The notes under the pieces were generated by a model that ran no database searches, was not told the DNA's origin, and saw nothing but the letters and a program-made list of their open reading frames with translations. Shown here one piece after another: positions 17,339 through 27,864 of a stretch of 64,000 bases of DNA. The position numbers and the translations under genes were made by a program. Position 1 is the stretch's first letter. Each line of letters begins with the position of its first letter. The stretch covers positions 372,001 to 436,000 of the forward strand of contig NZ_LQQA01000033.1 in assembly GCF_002101965.1 (NCBI RefSeq). Reading direction: 5' to 3'. Source of the stretch: Mycolicibacterium wolinskyi. GTDB taxonomy: Bacteria; Actinomycetota; Actinomycetes; Mycobacteriales; Mycobacteriaceae.

Positions 17339-18730
17339 ATGCAAAGGCTCAGCGGACTCGACGCCAGCTTCCTGTATCTCGAAACCGCGGCCCAGCCGAT
17401 GCACGTGTGCTCGGTGCTCGAACTCGACACCTCGACCATGCCCGGCGGCTACACGTTCGACCGCATGCGCGACGCGCTGTCACTGCGGATCAAGGCCATG
17501 CCGGAATTCCGGGAGAAACTCGCCGACAGCCGGTTCAACCTCGACCATCCGGTTTGGGTGGACGACAAGGACTTTGACGTCGACCGGCACCTGCACCGGA
17601 TCGGGCTGCCCGCGCCGGGTGGTCGCACCGAACTCGCCGAGATCTGCGGCCACATCGCGTCGTTGCCGCTGGACCGCACCCGGCCGCTGTGGGAGATGTG
17701 GGTCATCGAAAACGTCGCGGGCACCGACGCACACGCCGGCGGACGGCTCGCGGTGATGACGAAGGTGCACCATTCCGGCGTGGACGGCGTCACGGGCGCC
17801 AATCTGATGTCGCGGCTGTGCACCACCGAACCCGACGCGCCGCCACCGGATCCGGTCGAAGGCGTGGGCGGGGCAACCGGGCTGGAGATCGCGATCAACG
17901 GCGCGGTGAAGTTCGCGACGAGGCCGTTGAAGCTGGTCAACGTCGTGCCGTCGACGCTGTCGTCGGTGGTCGACACCGTGCGGCGGGCACGCAACGGCAT
18001 GACTATGGCGGCCCCGTTCGCCGCGCCCAAGACCGCGTTCAACGCCAACGTCACGGGCCACCGCAACATCGCGTTCGCGCAACTCGACCTCGAGGACATC
18101 AAGACCGTCAAGAATCACTTCGGCGTCAAGGTCAACGACGTGGTGATGGCGCTCGTGTCGGGTGTGCTCCGCACTTTTCTGGCCGATCGCGGTGAGCTGC
18201 CGGAGAATTCGCTCGTCGCGATGGTGCCGGTCTCGGTGCACGACCGGTCGGACCGGCCCGGGCGCAACCAGGTGTCGGGCATGTTCTCCACACTCGAAAC
18301 CCACATCGACGACCCGGCCGAACGTCTCAAGGCCATATCCGAGGCGAATTCGGTTGCCAAACAACACAGTTCGGCGATCGGCGCGACGCTGCTGCAGGAT
18401 TGGACGCAATTCGCGGCCCCGGCGGTGTTCGGCGTGGCCATGCGCGTCTATGCGGCCAGCCGGCTGTCGGGGGCCAAACCCGTGCACAATCTCGTCGTCT
18501 CCAACGTGCCGGGGCCGCAGGTGCCGTTGTATTTCCTCGGCGCCGAGGTCAAGGCGATGTATCCGCTGGGGCCGATATTCCACGGTTCGGGCCTCAACAT
18601 CACGGTGATGTCGCTGACCGGCAAGCTCGACGTCGGCATCGTGTCGTGCCCGGAATTGCTGCCCGACCTGTGGGACCTGGCCGACGACTTCGCCGTCGCG
18701 CTCGACGAGTTGGTGAAGGCGACCCGGTAA
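17339..18730 (+). CDS. Wax ester synthase/diacylglycerol acyltransferase (WS/DGAT)
   Basis: A 463-residue WS/DGAT enzyme, a family that makes triacylglycerol and wax ester stores in mycobacteria. The active-site motif HHxxxDG is intact (VHHSGVDG, residues ~142-149). Other family segments are the N-terminal QRLSGLDASFLYLET, the PLWEMWVIE strand and the C-terminal VVSNVPGPQVPLYFLGA plus NITVMSLTGKLDVG. Start is leaderless: TACGAT at 17326-17331, seven bases, ATG 17339. The gene stands alone between panB and the esterase pair. Confidence 0.93.
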   Translation: MQRLSGLDASFLYLETAAQPMHVCSVLELDTSTMPGGYTFDRMRDALSLRIKAMPEFREKLADSRFNLDHPVWVDDKDFDVDRHLHRIGLPAPGGRTELAEICGHIASLPLDRTRPLWEMWVIENVAGTDAHAGGRLAVMTKVHHSGVDGVTGANLMSRLCTTEPDAPPPDPVEGVGGATGLEIAINGAVKFATRPLKLVNVVPSTLSSVVDTVRRARNGMTMAAPFAAPKTAFNANVTGHRNIAFAQLDLEDIKTVKNHFGVKVNDVVMALVSGVLRTFLADRGELPENSLVAMVPVSVHDRSDRPGRNQVSGMFSTLETHIDDPAERLKAISEANSVAKQHSSAIGATLLQDWTQFAAPAVFGVAMRVYAASRLSGAKPVHNLVVSNVPGPQVPLYFLGAEVKAMYPLGPIFHGSGLNITVMSLTGKLDVGIVSCPELLPDLWDLADDFAVALDELVKATR

Positions 18731-18791
18731 TCCCGGCTGGTCGGCTGGCCCTGACCGGTGCACGCGGCGAGTCATGGCAGCATGTGGTGCC

Positions 18792-20306
18792 ATGAAGGTC
18801 AGGATCAGGTTCGGTGCGCTGCTGGCGGTGATGGTGCTGGCGGTGGCGGGCTGCAGCCAGGTGATCGAGGGGCGCGCGATCATCGCGGTGCCCAGGCCGG
18901 GCACCCCGGTGCAGTGGTTGCCGTGCAATGCGGGTGCGGGCGATCAGGCACCCATACCCGACGCGGCCGAATGCGGGCTCCTGTCGGTGCCGGTGGACTA
19001 TTCCAAGCCCGACGGTGACGTTGCCAGGATCGCGATGATCCGCTTCCCGGCGACCGGCGAGAAGATCGGTTCGCTGGTGATCAACCCGGGCGGGCCCGGC
19101 GAATCCGGCGTCGAGTCGGCGCTGTCGCTGCTGCCGAGCCTGCCGCAATCGGTCAAGGAGCGATTCGACATCGTCGGGTTCGATCCGCGCGGCGTCGCGT
19201 CGTCGAACCCTGCGGTGTGGTGCAACTCCGACGCCGACAACGACCGCCAGCGTGCCGACCCGACGGTGGAGTACACCCCGGAGGGCGTGGCCCACCTGGA
19301 GGCCGAGACCAAGGCGTTCGTTCAGCGGTGTGTCGACAAGATGGGCGAGGAGTTCCTCGCCAACGTCGGCACGGACAACGTGGCCAAGGACCTTGACGCC
19401 ATTCGGGCCGCGCTCGGTGACGAGAAGCTGACCTACCTCGGCTACTCCTACGGCACGCGCATCGGCGCCACCTACGCCGAGGAGTTCCCGGACAAGGTGC
19501 GCGCGATGATCCTCGACGGCGCCGTCGATCCCAACGCCGATCCGGTCGAGGAGAGTGTGCGCCAGGCCGCGGCGTTCCAGAAGGCTTTCGATGACTACGC
19601 CGCCGACTGCGCCAAGAGCCCCGACTGCCCGCTGGGCGCCGATCCGGCCAAGGCCGTCGAGGTGTACAAGAGCATCATCGACCCGTTGGTCCAGAACCCG
19701 GCCAAGACGCGCGACGGGCGCGGCCTGAGCTACAGCGACGCGACCGTGGGCACGATCCTGCCGCTCTACTCGCCGAACCTGTGGCGGCACCTGACCGACG
19801 CGCTCAAATCGCTCAAGGAGGGCGACGGCAACCTCATGCTGGCGCTGGCCGACCTGTACATGGGCCGAGATGCCAAGGGCCACTACAACAACTCCACCGA
19901 CGCGCGGGTGGCGGTCAACTGCATGGACAAACCCGCGATCACCGACCGCGCCGTCGTCGTCGAGCAGGACCGCAGGCTTCGCGAGGTCGCACCGTTCATG
20001 AGCTACGGCGAGTTCACCGGCAACGCGCCGCTCGGGGCATGTGCATTCTGGCCGGTGCCGCCGACCAGCACACCGCACGAGATCGCGGTGAGCGGGCTGC
20101 CGCCGGTGCTCGTCGTCTCGACGACCAACGACCCGGCCACGCCGTACCAGGCCGGTGTGGACCTGGCGCGCCAGCTCGGCGGCACGCTGGTCACCTTCGA
20201 CGGCACCCAGCACACCGTGGTGTTCCAGGGCGACAAGTGCATCGACGACATCGCCGCGACGTATCTCGTCGACGTGACCGTGCCGCCGCCGGACACCCGC
20301 TGCTGA
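18792..20306 (+). CDS. caeA: CaeA/Hip1-type alpha/beta hydrolase, lipoprotein form
   Basis: A 504-residue exported serine hydrolase like Rv2224c (CaeA/Hip1), reported as a cell-envelope carboxylesterase and protease that trims GroEL2. The N-terminus is a lipoprotein signal with lipobox AVAGC (Cys ~21). The nucleophile is in GYSYGTR, the acid in TTNDPATPYQAG and the His in GTQHTVVFQ. NPGGPGESG forms the oxyanion segment. Paired cysteines (VWCNSDAD, CAKSPDCPLG) suggest disulfides outside the membrane. ATG 18792 gives the best signal peptide. A paralogue follows directly. Confidence 0.9.
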   Translation: MKVRIRFGALLAVMVLAVAGCSQVIEGRAIIAVPRPGTPVQWLPCNAGAGDQAPIPDAAECGLLSVPVDYSKPDGDVARIAMIRFPATGEKIGSLVINPGGPGESGVESALSLLPSLPQSVKERFDIVGFDPRGVASSNPAVWCNSDADNDRQRADPTVEYTPEGVAHLEAETKAFVQRCVDKMGEEFLANVGTDNVAKDLDAIRAALGDEKLTYLGYSYGTRIGATYAEEFPDKVRAMILDGAVDPNADPVEESVRQAAAFQKAFDDYAADCAKSPDCPLGADPAKAVEVYKSIIDPLVQNPAKTRDGRGLSYSDATVGTILPLYSPNLWRHLTDALKSLKEGDGNLMLALADLYMGRDAKGHYNNSTDARVAVNCMDKPAITDRAVVVEQDRRLREVAPFMSYGEFTGNAPLGACAFWPVPPTSTPHEIAVSGLPPVLVVSTTNDPATPYQAGVDLARQLGGTLVTFDGTQHTVVFQGDKCIDDIAATYLVDVTVPPPDTRC

Positions 20307-20395
20307 CCGCCGCCGAATCGCAAGGTCACCGTATGGTTGCCGGCCGATCTCTGGTCGGCCTCAGCGGAAGACTCGGCCGTACGGGCCGTGCGACC

Positions 20396-21883
20396 ATGGC
20401 AGCCGTGCGGTGGGTGGGCGGAATCTTGACGGCGATGCTGCTTGCCCTGCCCGCGGTCGTGATGCCGGTGGCATCCGCCGCGCCACCGGCGTGGGGCACC
20501 TGCGCGAACTGGATTCCCGACGTGTCGGCGATCCCGACCGCTCAATGCGGCACGGTCGCGGTGCCGGTCGATTACGCGGATCCCCAAGGCGCACAAGCGC
20601 AGTTGGCCGTCATCCGGGTGCCGGCCACCGGTGATCGCCTCGGGGTGCTGATGGTCAATCCTGGCGGTCCCGGAGCGTCGGCGGTCGACACCGTCGCCGG
20701 GATGGGTGCGGCGCTGGCCGACACCGAGATCGGTCGCCGGTTCGACCTCGTCGGGTTCGACCCGCGCGGAGTCGGGCACTCCACGCCGCAATTGCGTTGC
20801 CGCACCGATGCCGAGTTCGACGCGTACCGCCGTGAGCCGATGGCCGATTACAGCCCGGCCGGCGTCGCCCACATCGAAGGCTTGTACCGGCAGTTCGCCC
20901 AGCAGTGTCTGGACCGGATGGGCGCACCGTTCCTGGCCAACATCGGCACCGCATCGACGGTGCGCGACATGGACGCGGTACGGATCGCGCTCGGTGAGGA
21001 CCAGATCAACTATCTGGGCTTCTCATACGGGACCGAATTGGGCGCGGCCTACGCCGAACAGTACGGCGACCGGGTGCGTACCATGGTGCTCGACGGCGCG
21101 GTCGATCCGAGCATCGACCCGATCACCAAGAACATCCGCCAAATGGCCGGATTCCAAAAGGCTTTCGAGTCCTATGCCGCCGATTGCGCCAAAGCCCAGG
21201 GCTGCCCGCTCGGCACCGACCCCGCCCAATTCGTCAGCCGCTACCAGCAATTGGTCGATCCGCTGGTAGCCCGCCCCGGCAGCACGTCCGACCCGCGGGG
21301 TCTGAGCTACCAGGACGCCAACACCGGGACGGTCAACGCGCTGTACTCGGCGCGGTACTGGCCATATCTCACCAGTGGGCTGCTCGGCCTGCAGCGTGGC
21401 ACCGACGCGGGGGACCTGCTGCTGCTGGCCGACGACTATCAGAACCGCGACGACGCGGGCCGGTACCAGAACCTGCAGGACGCCTTCACCGCGATCCGGT
21501 GCGTCGACGCGCCGTACCCGACCGACCCGGCCGTGTGGGCCGACGCCGACCGCCGGATCCGGGAAGTCGCGCCGTTTCTGGCCTACGGCGCATTCACCGG
21601 ATACGCACCGCGCGACGTCTGCGCGCTCTGGCCGGTGCAGCCCACGTCGGTGCCGCACCAGGTGCGTGGGCCCGGGCCAGGCAAGGTCGTGGTCGTGTCA
21701 ACCACGGGCGATCCCGCGACGCCGTATCAGGCCGGGGTGGACCTGGCCCGGCAGATGGGTGCGGCGCTGATCTCGTTCGACGGCTCGCAGCACACCGTCG
21801 TGTTCAACGGCGACGCCTGCGTCGACACCGCGGTGCTGAACTTCTTCGTCGACCGGCAGTCGCCCGGCAACCTCAATTGCTAG
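20396..21883 (+). CDS. CaeA-like secreted alpha/beta hydrolase (Rv2223c-like)
   Basis: A paralogue of the preceding gene, about 495 residues from ATG 20396; ATG 20333 would give 516. It has a Sec signal peptide (VGGILTAMLLALPAVVMPVAS, cleaved after ASA) but no lipobox, so it should be released or loosely wall-associated while its neighbour is lipid-anchored. Catalytic elements: NPGGPGASAVD, nucleophile GFSYGTE, acid in TTGDPATPYQAG, His in GSQHTVVFN. The tandem arrangement matches Rv2223c-Rv2224c. TAP-like family peptidase or esterase activity is expected; substrate is unknown. Confidence 0.88.
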   Translation: MAAVRWVGGILTAMLLALPAVVMPVASAAPPAWGTCANWIPDVSAIPTAQCGTVAVPVDYADPQGAQAQLAVIRVPATGDRLGVLMVNPGGPGASAVDTVAGMGAALADTEIGRRFDLVGFDPRGVGHSTPQLRCRTDAEFDAYRREPMADYSPAGVAHIEGLYRQFAQQCLDRMGAPFLANIGTASTVRDMDAVRIALGEDQINYLGFSYGTELGAAYAEQYGDRVRTMVLDGAVDPSIDPITKNIRQMAGFQKAFESYAADCAKAQGCPLGTDPAQFVSRYQQLVDPLVARPGSTSDPRGLSYQDANTGTVNALYSARYWPYLTSGLLGLQRGTDAGDLLLLADDYQNRDDAGRYQNLQDAFTAIRCVDAPYPTDPAVWADADRRIREVAPFLAYGAFTGYAPRDVCALWPVQPTSVPHQVRGPGPGKVVVVSTTGDPATPYQAGVDLARQMGAALISFDGSQHTVVFNGDACVDTAVLNFFVDRQSPGNLNC

Positions 21884-21971
21884 GTGCGTGAAGCGGCCGC
21901 GCAGCGACACGGAAATCAAACCCAGCCAGGGCCGTAACACGGATTTAACAGCCGGTGCCTACGCTGCGGGC

Positions 21972-23312
21972 ATGGACCGCCAGAAGGAATTCGTGCTGCG
22001 CACGCTGGAGGAACGCGATATTCGGTTCGTCCGGTTGTGGTTTACCGACGTGCTCGGATACCTCAAGTCCGTGGCAATCGCGCCCGCCGAGCTCGAGGGA
22101 GCCTTCGAAGAGGGCATCGGCTTCGACGGCTCGTCGATCGAAGGGTTCGCGCGCGTATCCGAATCCGACACGGTCGCGCGGCCCGATCCGTCGACGTTCC
22201 AGGTGCTTCCGTGGACCAGCAGCTCGGGCCAGCATCATTCGGCGCGGATGTTCTGCGACATCACCATGCCCGACGGTTCACCGTCGTGGGCGGACTCCCG
22301 GCATGTGCTGCGCAGGCAGCTGGCCAAGGCCAGTGATCTGGGCTTCTCGTGCTACGTCCACCCCGAGATCGAGTTCTTCCTGCTGAAGCCCGGCCCCGAT
22401 GACGGCAGCGTGCCGGTGCCCGCCGACAACGGCGGCTACTTCGACCAGGCCGTGCACGACGCGGCGCCCAACTTCCGCCGCCACGCCATCGACGCGCTGG
22501 AGCAGATGGGCATCTCGGTGGAGTTCAGCCACCACGAAGGCGCGCCGGGCCAGCAGGAGATCGACCTGCGTTACGCAGACGCGCTGTCGATGGCCGACAA
22601 CGTCATGACGTTCCGCTACGTGGTCAAGGAGGTCGCGCTCGGCGACGGGGTGCGGGCCTCGTTCATGCCCAAGCCGTTCGCCGAACACCCAGGCTCGGCC
22701 ATGCACACCCACATGAGCCTGTTCGAGGGCGACACCAATGCCTTCCACAGCCCCGACGACCCACTGCAACTGTCCGACGTGGCCAAGTCCTTCATCGCGG
22801 GCATCCTCGAGCACGCCAGCGAGATCAGCGCCGTGACCAACCAGTGGGTGAACTCCTACAAGCGGCTGGTGCACGGCGGCGAGGCGCCCACCGCGGCGTC
22901 CTGGGGTGCCGCCAACCGCTCGGCGCTGGTTCGCGTGCCGATGTACACGCCGCGCAAGGCGTCGTCGCGTCGCGTCGAGGTGCGCAGCCCCGATTCGGCA
23001 TGCAACCCGTACCTGACGTTCGCGGTGCTGCTCGCCGCGGGCCTGCGGGGCGTCGAGAAGGGTTACGTGCTGGGCCCGCAGGCCGAGGACAACGTCTGGA
23101 GCCTGACCCCCGAGGAGCGCCGCGCGATGGGCTATCGCGAGTTGCCGTCGAGCCTCGGCAACGCGCTGGAAGCCATGGAGAGCTCGGAGCTGGTGGCAGA
23201 AGCGTTGGGGGAGCACGTATTCGACTACTTCCTGCGCAACAAGCGCACCGAGTGGGAGAACTACCGCAGCCACGTCACGCCCTACGAGCTCAAGACGTAT
23301 CTGTCGCTCTAG
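21972..23312 (+). CDS. glnA2: Glutamine synthetase GlnA2 (type I-beta like)
   Basis: A 446-residue GS paralogue, the same length as Rv2222c. Conserved GS segments: [25 protein letters not shown], the [15 protein letters not shown]/metal motif and [15 protein letters not shown]. The adenylylation tyrosine loop of GlnA1 is replaced ([10 protein letters not shown]), so it is not regulated by that route. GlnA2 in mycobacteria is not the main ammonium assimilator. Start is leaderless: TACGCT at 21960-21965, six bases, ATG 21972. TAAC repeats at 21932-21950 may be GlnR contacts. glnE follows by 23 bases. Confidence 0.94.
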   Translation: MDRQKEFVLRTLEERDIRFVRLWFTDVLGYLKSVAIAPAELEGAFEEGIGFDGSSIEGFARVSESDTVARPDPSTFQVLPWTSSSGQHHSARMFCDITMPDGSPSWADSRHVLRRQLAKASDLGFSCYVHPEIEFFLLKPGPDDGSVPVPADNGGYFDQAVHDAAPNFRRHAIDALEQMGISVEFSHHEGAPGQQEIDLRYADALSMADNVMTFRYVVKEVALGDGVRASFMPKPFAEHPGSAMHTHMSLFEGDTNAFHSPDDPLQLSDVAKSFIAGILEHASEISAVTNQWVNSYKRLVHGGEAPTAASWGAANRSALVRVPMYTPRKASSRRVEVRSPDSACNPYLTFAVLLAAGLRGVEKGYVLGPQAEDNVWSLTPEERRAMGYRELPSSLGNALEAMESSELVAEALGEHVFDYFLRNKRTEWENYRSHVTPYELKTYLSL

Positions 23313-23335
23313 TCGCTCCCTGTAACGTTTTCTTC

Positions 23336-26326
23336 GTGCCCAAGCCCGCGACCGAGCGCCCGAAACTGCCCAGTGTCGGCCGGCTCGGGCTGGTCGACCC
23401 GCAGGCCAACGCCCATCTGGACCGGCTCGGCTGGAACACCGACGATCACGTCGAACTGTTGTGGTCGCTGTCGCGCGCCCCGGACGCCGACGTCGCGCTG
23501 CTCGCGATGGTGCGGCTCGCCGAGGCGCTGGGCGGCGACTGGGACGAGCTGAACCGCGAACTGCTGACCGACCGCGCGCTGCGGGGCCGGCTGTTCGGTG
23601 TCCTCGGCTCGTCGCTCGCGCTCGGCGACCATGTGGTCGCCCACCCGCAGTCCTGGCGGCTGCTGGCGGGGAGGGCCGTTCTGCCGGGCGCCGACGAGTT
23701 GCGCGAGGCGTTCACCGCGGCCGCGCAGCAGGTCGACATCGACCGGGGCACAAGTGTCGCGGTGCCGCCCATGCGCGACCTGTACCGCGACAAGCTTCTG
23801 GTGCTGGCCGCCCTCGACGTGGCTTCGACCGTCGAGAACGAGCCCGTGCTGCCGTTCGTCACGGTGAGCACCCACCTGTCCGATCTGGCCGACGCCGCGC
23901 TGGGCGCCGCGCTGACGGTCGCCACGCGCGCCGTGTGCGCTGAGAGCCCGAGTGACGCCCTCCGGCTGGCGGTCATCGCGATGGGCAAATGCGGTGCGCG
24001 CGAACTGAACTACGTAAGCGACGTCGACGTGATCTTCGTCGGCGAAGACGTCACCAACGACAACCTGACGACCGCCACCCGGGTCGCGGGCGAGATGATG
24101 CGGTTCGCCGCCGACGCCTTCTTCGAGGTCGACGCGGCGCTGCGGCCGGAAGGCAAACGCGGACAACTGGTTCGCACGCTCGACTCCCACATCGCCTACT
24201 ACCAGCGCTGGGCCAAGACGTGGGAATTCCAGGCCTTGCTCAAAGCCCGGCCCGCCGCAGGCGACCCCGACCTGGGTAAGGCGTACATCGACGCGTTGAT
24301 GCCGATGGTGTGGACGGCCTGCGAGCGTGAGGATTTCGTGCCGGAGGTACAGGCGATGCGCCGCCGGGTCGAGGAACTCGTCCCCGCCGGCGTGCGGTCC
24401 CGTGAGATCAAGCTCGGTACCGGCGGACTGCGCGACGTCGAATTCGCCGTGCAGCTATTGCAATTGGTGCACGGTCGCAACGACGACTCCCTGCACGTGG
24501 CGTCCACGGTGGACGCATTGGCCGCGCTCGGCGCGGGCGGCTACATCGGCCGCGACGACACCGCGAACATGACCGCGTCGTACGAATTCCTGCGGCTGCT
24601 CGAACACCGGCTGCAACTGCAACGGCTCAAGCGCACGCACATGCTGCCCGACGACAGCGACGAAGAGGCGTTCCGGTGGTTGGCGCGCGCCGCCCACATC
24701 CGGCCCGACGGCACGCACGACGCGGCCGGGGTATTGCGCGAGGAACTCAAACGGCAGAGCCTTCGGGTGTCGCGCCTGCACGCCAAGCTGTTCTACCAGC
24801 CGCTGCTCGAATCGGTGGGCCAGCCGGCGCTGGGCATCGAGGCAGGCATGAGCACCGAGGCCGCCGAACGCCAGCTCGCCGCACTGGGTTATGAAGGCCC
24901 GCAGAGCGCGCTGACCCACTTGGCCGCGCTTACCGGCGCGACCGGCCGCAAGGGCCGGGTGCAGCAGGTGCTGCTGCCGACCCTGCTCGACTGGCTCTCG
25001 GACACACCCGACCCCGATGCCGGCCTACTGGCCTACCGCCGCATCAGCGACGAGCTGCAGGAGCAGCGCTGGTACCTGTCGACGCTGCGCGACGAGGGCG
25101 CCGTGGCCAAGCGGCTGATGCGGGTGCTCGGCACCTCGGCATACATCCCCGAGTTGCTGATGCGGGCACCCGAGGTGATCCAGCTCTACGCCGACGGGCC
25201 GAACGGGCCGAAACTGCTTGAGGGTGACCCCGACAGCGTGGCCCGGTCCCTGGTCGCGTCGGCCGGACGGCACGCCGACCCGGTCCGCGGTATCGCGGCC
25301 GCGCGTACGCTGCGCCGCCGCGAACTGGCCCGCATCGCGTCGGCAGACGTGCTGGGCATGCTCGAGGTGACCGACGTCTGCAAGGCGCTGACGTCGGTGT
25401 GGGTCGCGGTACTGCAGGCCGCGCTCAACGCGGTGATCCGCGCCAACACCCCAGAGTCCGGTGTGCCCGCCCGCATCGCGGTGATCGGCATGGGCCGCCT
25501 GGGCGGCAGCGAACTCGGCTACGGTTCCGACGCCGACGTGATGTTCGTGTGCGAGCCGGTGCCCGGCGTCGACGAGTCGGTCGCGGTCCGCTGGTCGGTA
25601 AGCATCGCCGAGCAGGTCCGCGCCCTGCTGGGCACGCCGAGCGCCGATCCACCGCTCGAGGTCGACGCCGGCCTGCGGCCCGAGGGCCGCAACGGCCCGC
25701 TCGTGCGCACGCTCGCGTCGTACGAGGCGTATTACGCGCAGTGGGCGCAGCCGTGGGAGATCCAGGCGCTGCTGCGGGCACACCGGGTGGCCGGCGATCT
25801 CGAGCTAGGCGAGCGGTTCCTGCTCATGGTCGACAAGACCCGATATCCACCGGGCGGGGTCTCGGCCGAGGCGGTGCACGAGATCCGGCGCATCAAGGCG
25901 CGCGTGGACGCCGAGCGGTTGCCCCGTGGCGCCGACCCCAACACCCACACCAAACTGGGCCGCGGCGGACTGGCCGACATCGAGTGGACCGTGCAGTTGC
26001 TTCAGCTGCGCTACGCGCACAAAGTGCCTGCGCTGCACAACACTTCGACGCTGGAGGCCCTCAACGCCATCGGTGCGGCCGAACTCGTGGCCGAGGGCGA
26101 CGTCGAACTGCTGCGCGAGGCCTGGCTCACCGCGACGCGCGCACGCAACGCGCTGGTGCTCGTGCGCGGCAAGCCGACCGACCAGCTGCCCGGGCCCGGA
26201 CGGCAGCTCAACGCGGTGGCGCTCGCGGCGGGCTGGGGCAGCGACGACGGCGGCGAATTCCTCGACAACTACCTGCGCGTGACGCGCCGCGCCAAGGCCG
26301 TTGTGCGCAAGGTTTTCGGGGGCTGA
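23336..26326 (+). CDS. glnE: Glutamine synthetase adenylyltransferase/deadenylylase
   Basis: A 996-residue bifunctional enzyme that adds and removes AMP on GlnA1. It has two nucleotidyltransferase halves, each with the GSD-type signature: the deadenylylase half has [24 protein letters not shown] (metal Asp pair) near residue 205-230, and the adenylylase half has [21 protein letters not shown] near residue 720. Matching [12 protein letters not shown] and [12 protein letters not shown] segments follow each. Length equals mycobacterial GlnE (994). Start is leaderless: TAACGT at 23323-23328, seven bases, GTG 23336. It is essential in M. tuberculosis. Confidence 0.96.
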   Translation: MPKPATERPKLPSVGRLGLVDPQANAHLDRLGWNTDDHVELLWSLSRAPDADVALLAMVRLAEALGGDWDELNRELLTDRALRGRLFGVLGSSLALGDHVVAHPQSWRLLAGRAVLPGADELREAFTAAAQQVDIDRGTSVAVPPMRDLYRDKLLVLAALDVASTVENEPVLPFVTVSTHLSDLADAALGAALTVATRAVCAESPSDALRLAVIAMGKCGARELNYVSDVDVIFVGEDVTNDNLTTATRVAGEMMRFAADAFFEVDAALRPEGKRGQLVRTLDSHIAYYQRWAKTWEFQALLKARPAAGDPDLGKAYIDALMPMVWTACEREDFVPEVQAMRRRVEELVPAGVRSREIKLGTGGLRDVEFAVQLLQLVHGRNDDSLHVASTVDALAALGAGGYIGRDDTANMTASYEFLRLLEHRLQLQRLKRTHMLPDDSDEEAFRWLARAAHIRPDGTHDAAGVLREELKRQSLRVSRLHAKLFYQPLLESVGQPALGIEAGMSTEAAERQLAALGYEGPQSALTHLAALTGATGRKGRVQQVLLPTLLDWLSDTPDPDAGLLAYRRISDELQEQRWYLSTLRDEGAVAKRLMRVLGTSAYIPELLMRAPEVIQLYADGPNGPKLLEGDPDSVARSLVASAGRHADPVRGIAAARTLRRRELARIASADVLGMLEVTDVCKALTSVWVAVLQAALNAVIRANTPESGVPARIAVIGMGRLGGSELGYGSDADVMFVCEPVPGVDESVAVRWSVSIAEQVRALLGTPSADPPLEVDAGLRPEGRNGPLVRTLASYEAYYAQWAQPWEIQALLRAHRVAGDLELGERFLLMVDKTRYPPGGVSAEAVHEIRRIKARVDAERLPRGADPNTHTKLGRGGLADIEWTVQLLQLRYAHKVPALHNTSTLEALNAIGAAELVAEGDVELLREAWLTATRARNALVLVRGKPTDQLPGPGRQLNAVALAAGWGSDDGGEFLDNYLRVTRRAKAVVRKVFGG

Positions 26327-26363
26327 GCCGCCGGGCCGTGGTTAGTGGTGCTAATAAGGACGG

Positions 26364-26993
26364 GTGGACTACACGTTCGACGTCATCAGCGCTGATGAGC
26401 ACGACCGATTGCAGGCACTCTACGAACCGTTGACGAACGCGGTGCGCGATCTCGTCGACGCGAGCATCCGGTCGGGTGTCGACGATGACAGCATCGGGCG
26501 GGCGACCGCAGCGATCGAGGCCGTCACCGAGACGCTGCGACGCGAGCAACGCGACGGGCCACAGCCCATGCGGCACGCCGAGACAGGCCGGCCGGTCGTG
26601 TGGGCCAACCCCGTGGTGGGCCTGCGCAACGCGCTCGCGCCGCCGCTCGTCATCAACCACGAATCCGACGGCACCTGCTGGAGCGAGTTCACGCTCGGCG
26701 CGGCCTACGAGGGGCCGACGGGCTGGGTGCACGGCGGGATCTGTGCGCTCGTGCTAGACCACATCCTCGGCGAGGTGGCCAGCGGCGGGCTCAACAAGCC
26801 GCTCTACACGGGGACGATCACGTGCCGGTACGTGCGCGGAACACCGTTGGGGGAGTTGCGTGCCGACGCGTTCGTCGAACGCACCGAAGGTGTCAAGACT
26901 CTCGCGCGTGGCCGGCTCAGCGACGCCGACGGGGTCACGGTCGAGGCCGAGGGCGTGTTCATCATGCCGGCCTGGGCCCGAAGCGCGGGATGA
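26364..26993 (+). CDS. Hot-dog-fold thioesterase (PaaI-like)
   Basis: A 209-residue protein with an N-terminal helical extension and a C-terminal PaaI/4HBT hot-dog domain. Family features are the central GPTGWVHGGICALVLDHILG helix, with the HGG motif that carries catalysis, and the strand TGTITCRYVRGTPLGELRAD. It likely hydrolyses an acyl-CoA. GTG 26364 follows TAATAA by seven bases, a weak leaderless-type promoter (last base off consensus). The LLM oxidoreductase begins 9 bases downstream, so the two are co-transcribed. Confidence 0.88.
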   Translation: MDYTFDVISADEHDRLQALYEPLTNAVRDLVDASIRSGVDDDSIGRATAAIEAVTETLRREQRDGPQPMRHAETGRPVVWANPVVGLRNALAPPLVINHESDGTCWSEFTLGAAYEGPTGWVHGGICALVLDHILGEVASGGLNKPLYTGTITCRYVRGTPLGELRADAFVERTEGVKTLARGRLSDADGVTVEAEGVFIMPAWARSAG

Positions 26994-27002
26994 CGTTGCC
27001 GC

Positions 27003-27863
27003 GTGAAGTTCTACATCGCGAGCGGCTTCCTCGACACCGCCGAGATCGTCGAGATCGCCAAGGCCGCAGACGATCTCGGCTACGACGGGATGGGCATTCC
27101 CGATCACATCGTCAACCTCGAGACACTGTCGACGCCCTACCCGTACACCAAGGACGGCGAACGCCGTTGGCAGCCGTTCACCCACTGGCCTGACCCGTGG
27201 GTGCTGGTCGGTGCACTCGCGCAGGCCACGACCCGGCTGCGGTTCACCACCACGGTCTACATTCCCGCGATGCGTGACCCCTACGCCGCGGCCAAGGCCA
27301 TCGGCACCGCGGCCTACCTGGCCGGGGGCCGCGTCGACCTCGGTGTCGGCGTCGGGTGGTGCAAGGACGAATTCGAGCTCGTGGGGCAACGGTTCGACGC
27401 GAGGGGGCGGCGCACCGACGAGATGCTGGAACTGATGCGCGAGCTCTGGTCGCCCGGATGGGCCGAGTTCAGCGGCGAGTTCTACACCGCACCGAGGCTC
27501 GAGATGGAACCCACGCCGCCGCACATCCCGATCTGGGTCGGCGGCCTGTCGGATCTGGCGTTGCGCCGGGCGGCCCGCAACGACGGCTGGATCGGCGACC
27601 TCATCACGACCGACCGGGCGATCGCCGCGATCACGCGGCTGCGCGAATTGCGTGCCGAGGCCGGGTTGTCGATGGACGGTTTCACCGTGCTGACGCCGTT
27701 GGTCGACGCGATCACGAGCGCCGACTACGAGCGCGCCGAGGCCGGCGGAATCACCCACATCCTGACCATGCCGTGGATGTTCTACACCGGTCCCGACGCC
27801 TCACTGGCCGACAAGATCGATGGCATGAAACGGTTCCGTGCCGACCTCGGACTGGACCGTTAG
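27003..27863 (+). CDS. F420-dependent LLM-class oxidoreductase
   Basis: A 286-residue luciferase-like (LLM) protein of the TIGR03619 type, which in actinobacteria uses coenzyme F420 rather than FMN. Visible features: the GIPDHIVN first-strand segment, GRVDLGVGVGWCKDEFELVG, RRTDEMLELMRELW and PHIPIWVGGLSDLALRRAARNDGW. Substrate is not evident. GTG 27003 lies 9 bases after the thioesterase stop. It converges with the asparaginase gene, with stops one base apart. Confidence 0.9.
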   Translation: MKFYIASGFLDTAEIVEIAKAADDLGYDGMGIPDHIVNLETLSTPYPYTKDGERRWQPFTHWPDPWVLVGALAQATTRLRFTTTVYIPAMRDPYAAAKAIGTAAYLAGGRVDLGVGVGWCKDEFELVGQRFDARGRRTDEMLELMRELWSPGWAEFSGEFYTAPRLEMEPTPPHIPIWVGGLSDLALRRAARNDGWIGDLITTDRAIAAITRLRELRAEAGLSMDGFTVLTPLVDAITSADYERAEAGGITHILTMPWMFYTGPDASLADKIDGMKRFRADLGLDR

Positions 27864-27864
27864 G

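Noticed and set aside
19781-21883. A 700-codon version of the second esterase
   Set aside because: The extra N-terminal ~200 codons overlap the first esterase in another frame. The real protein starts with a signal peptide at 20396 (or 20333).
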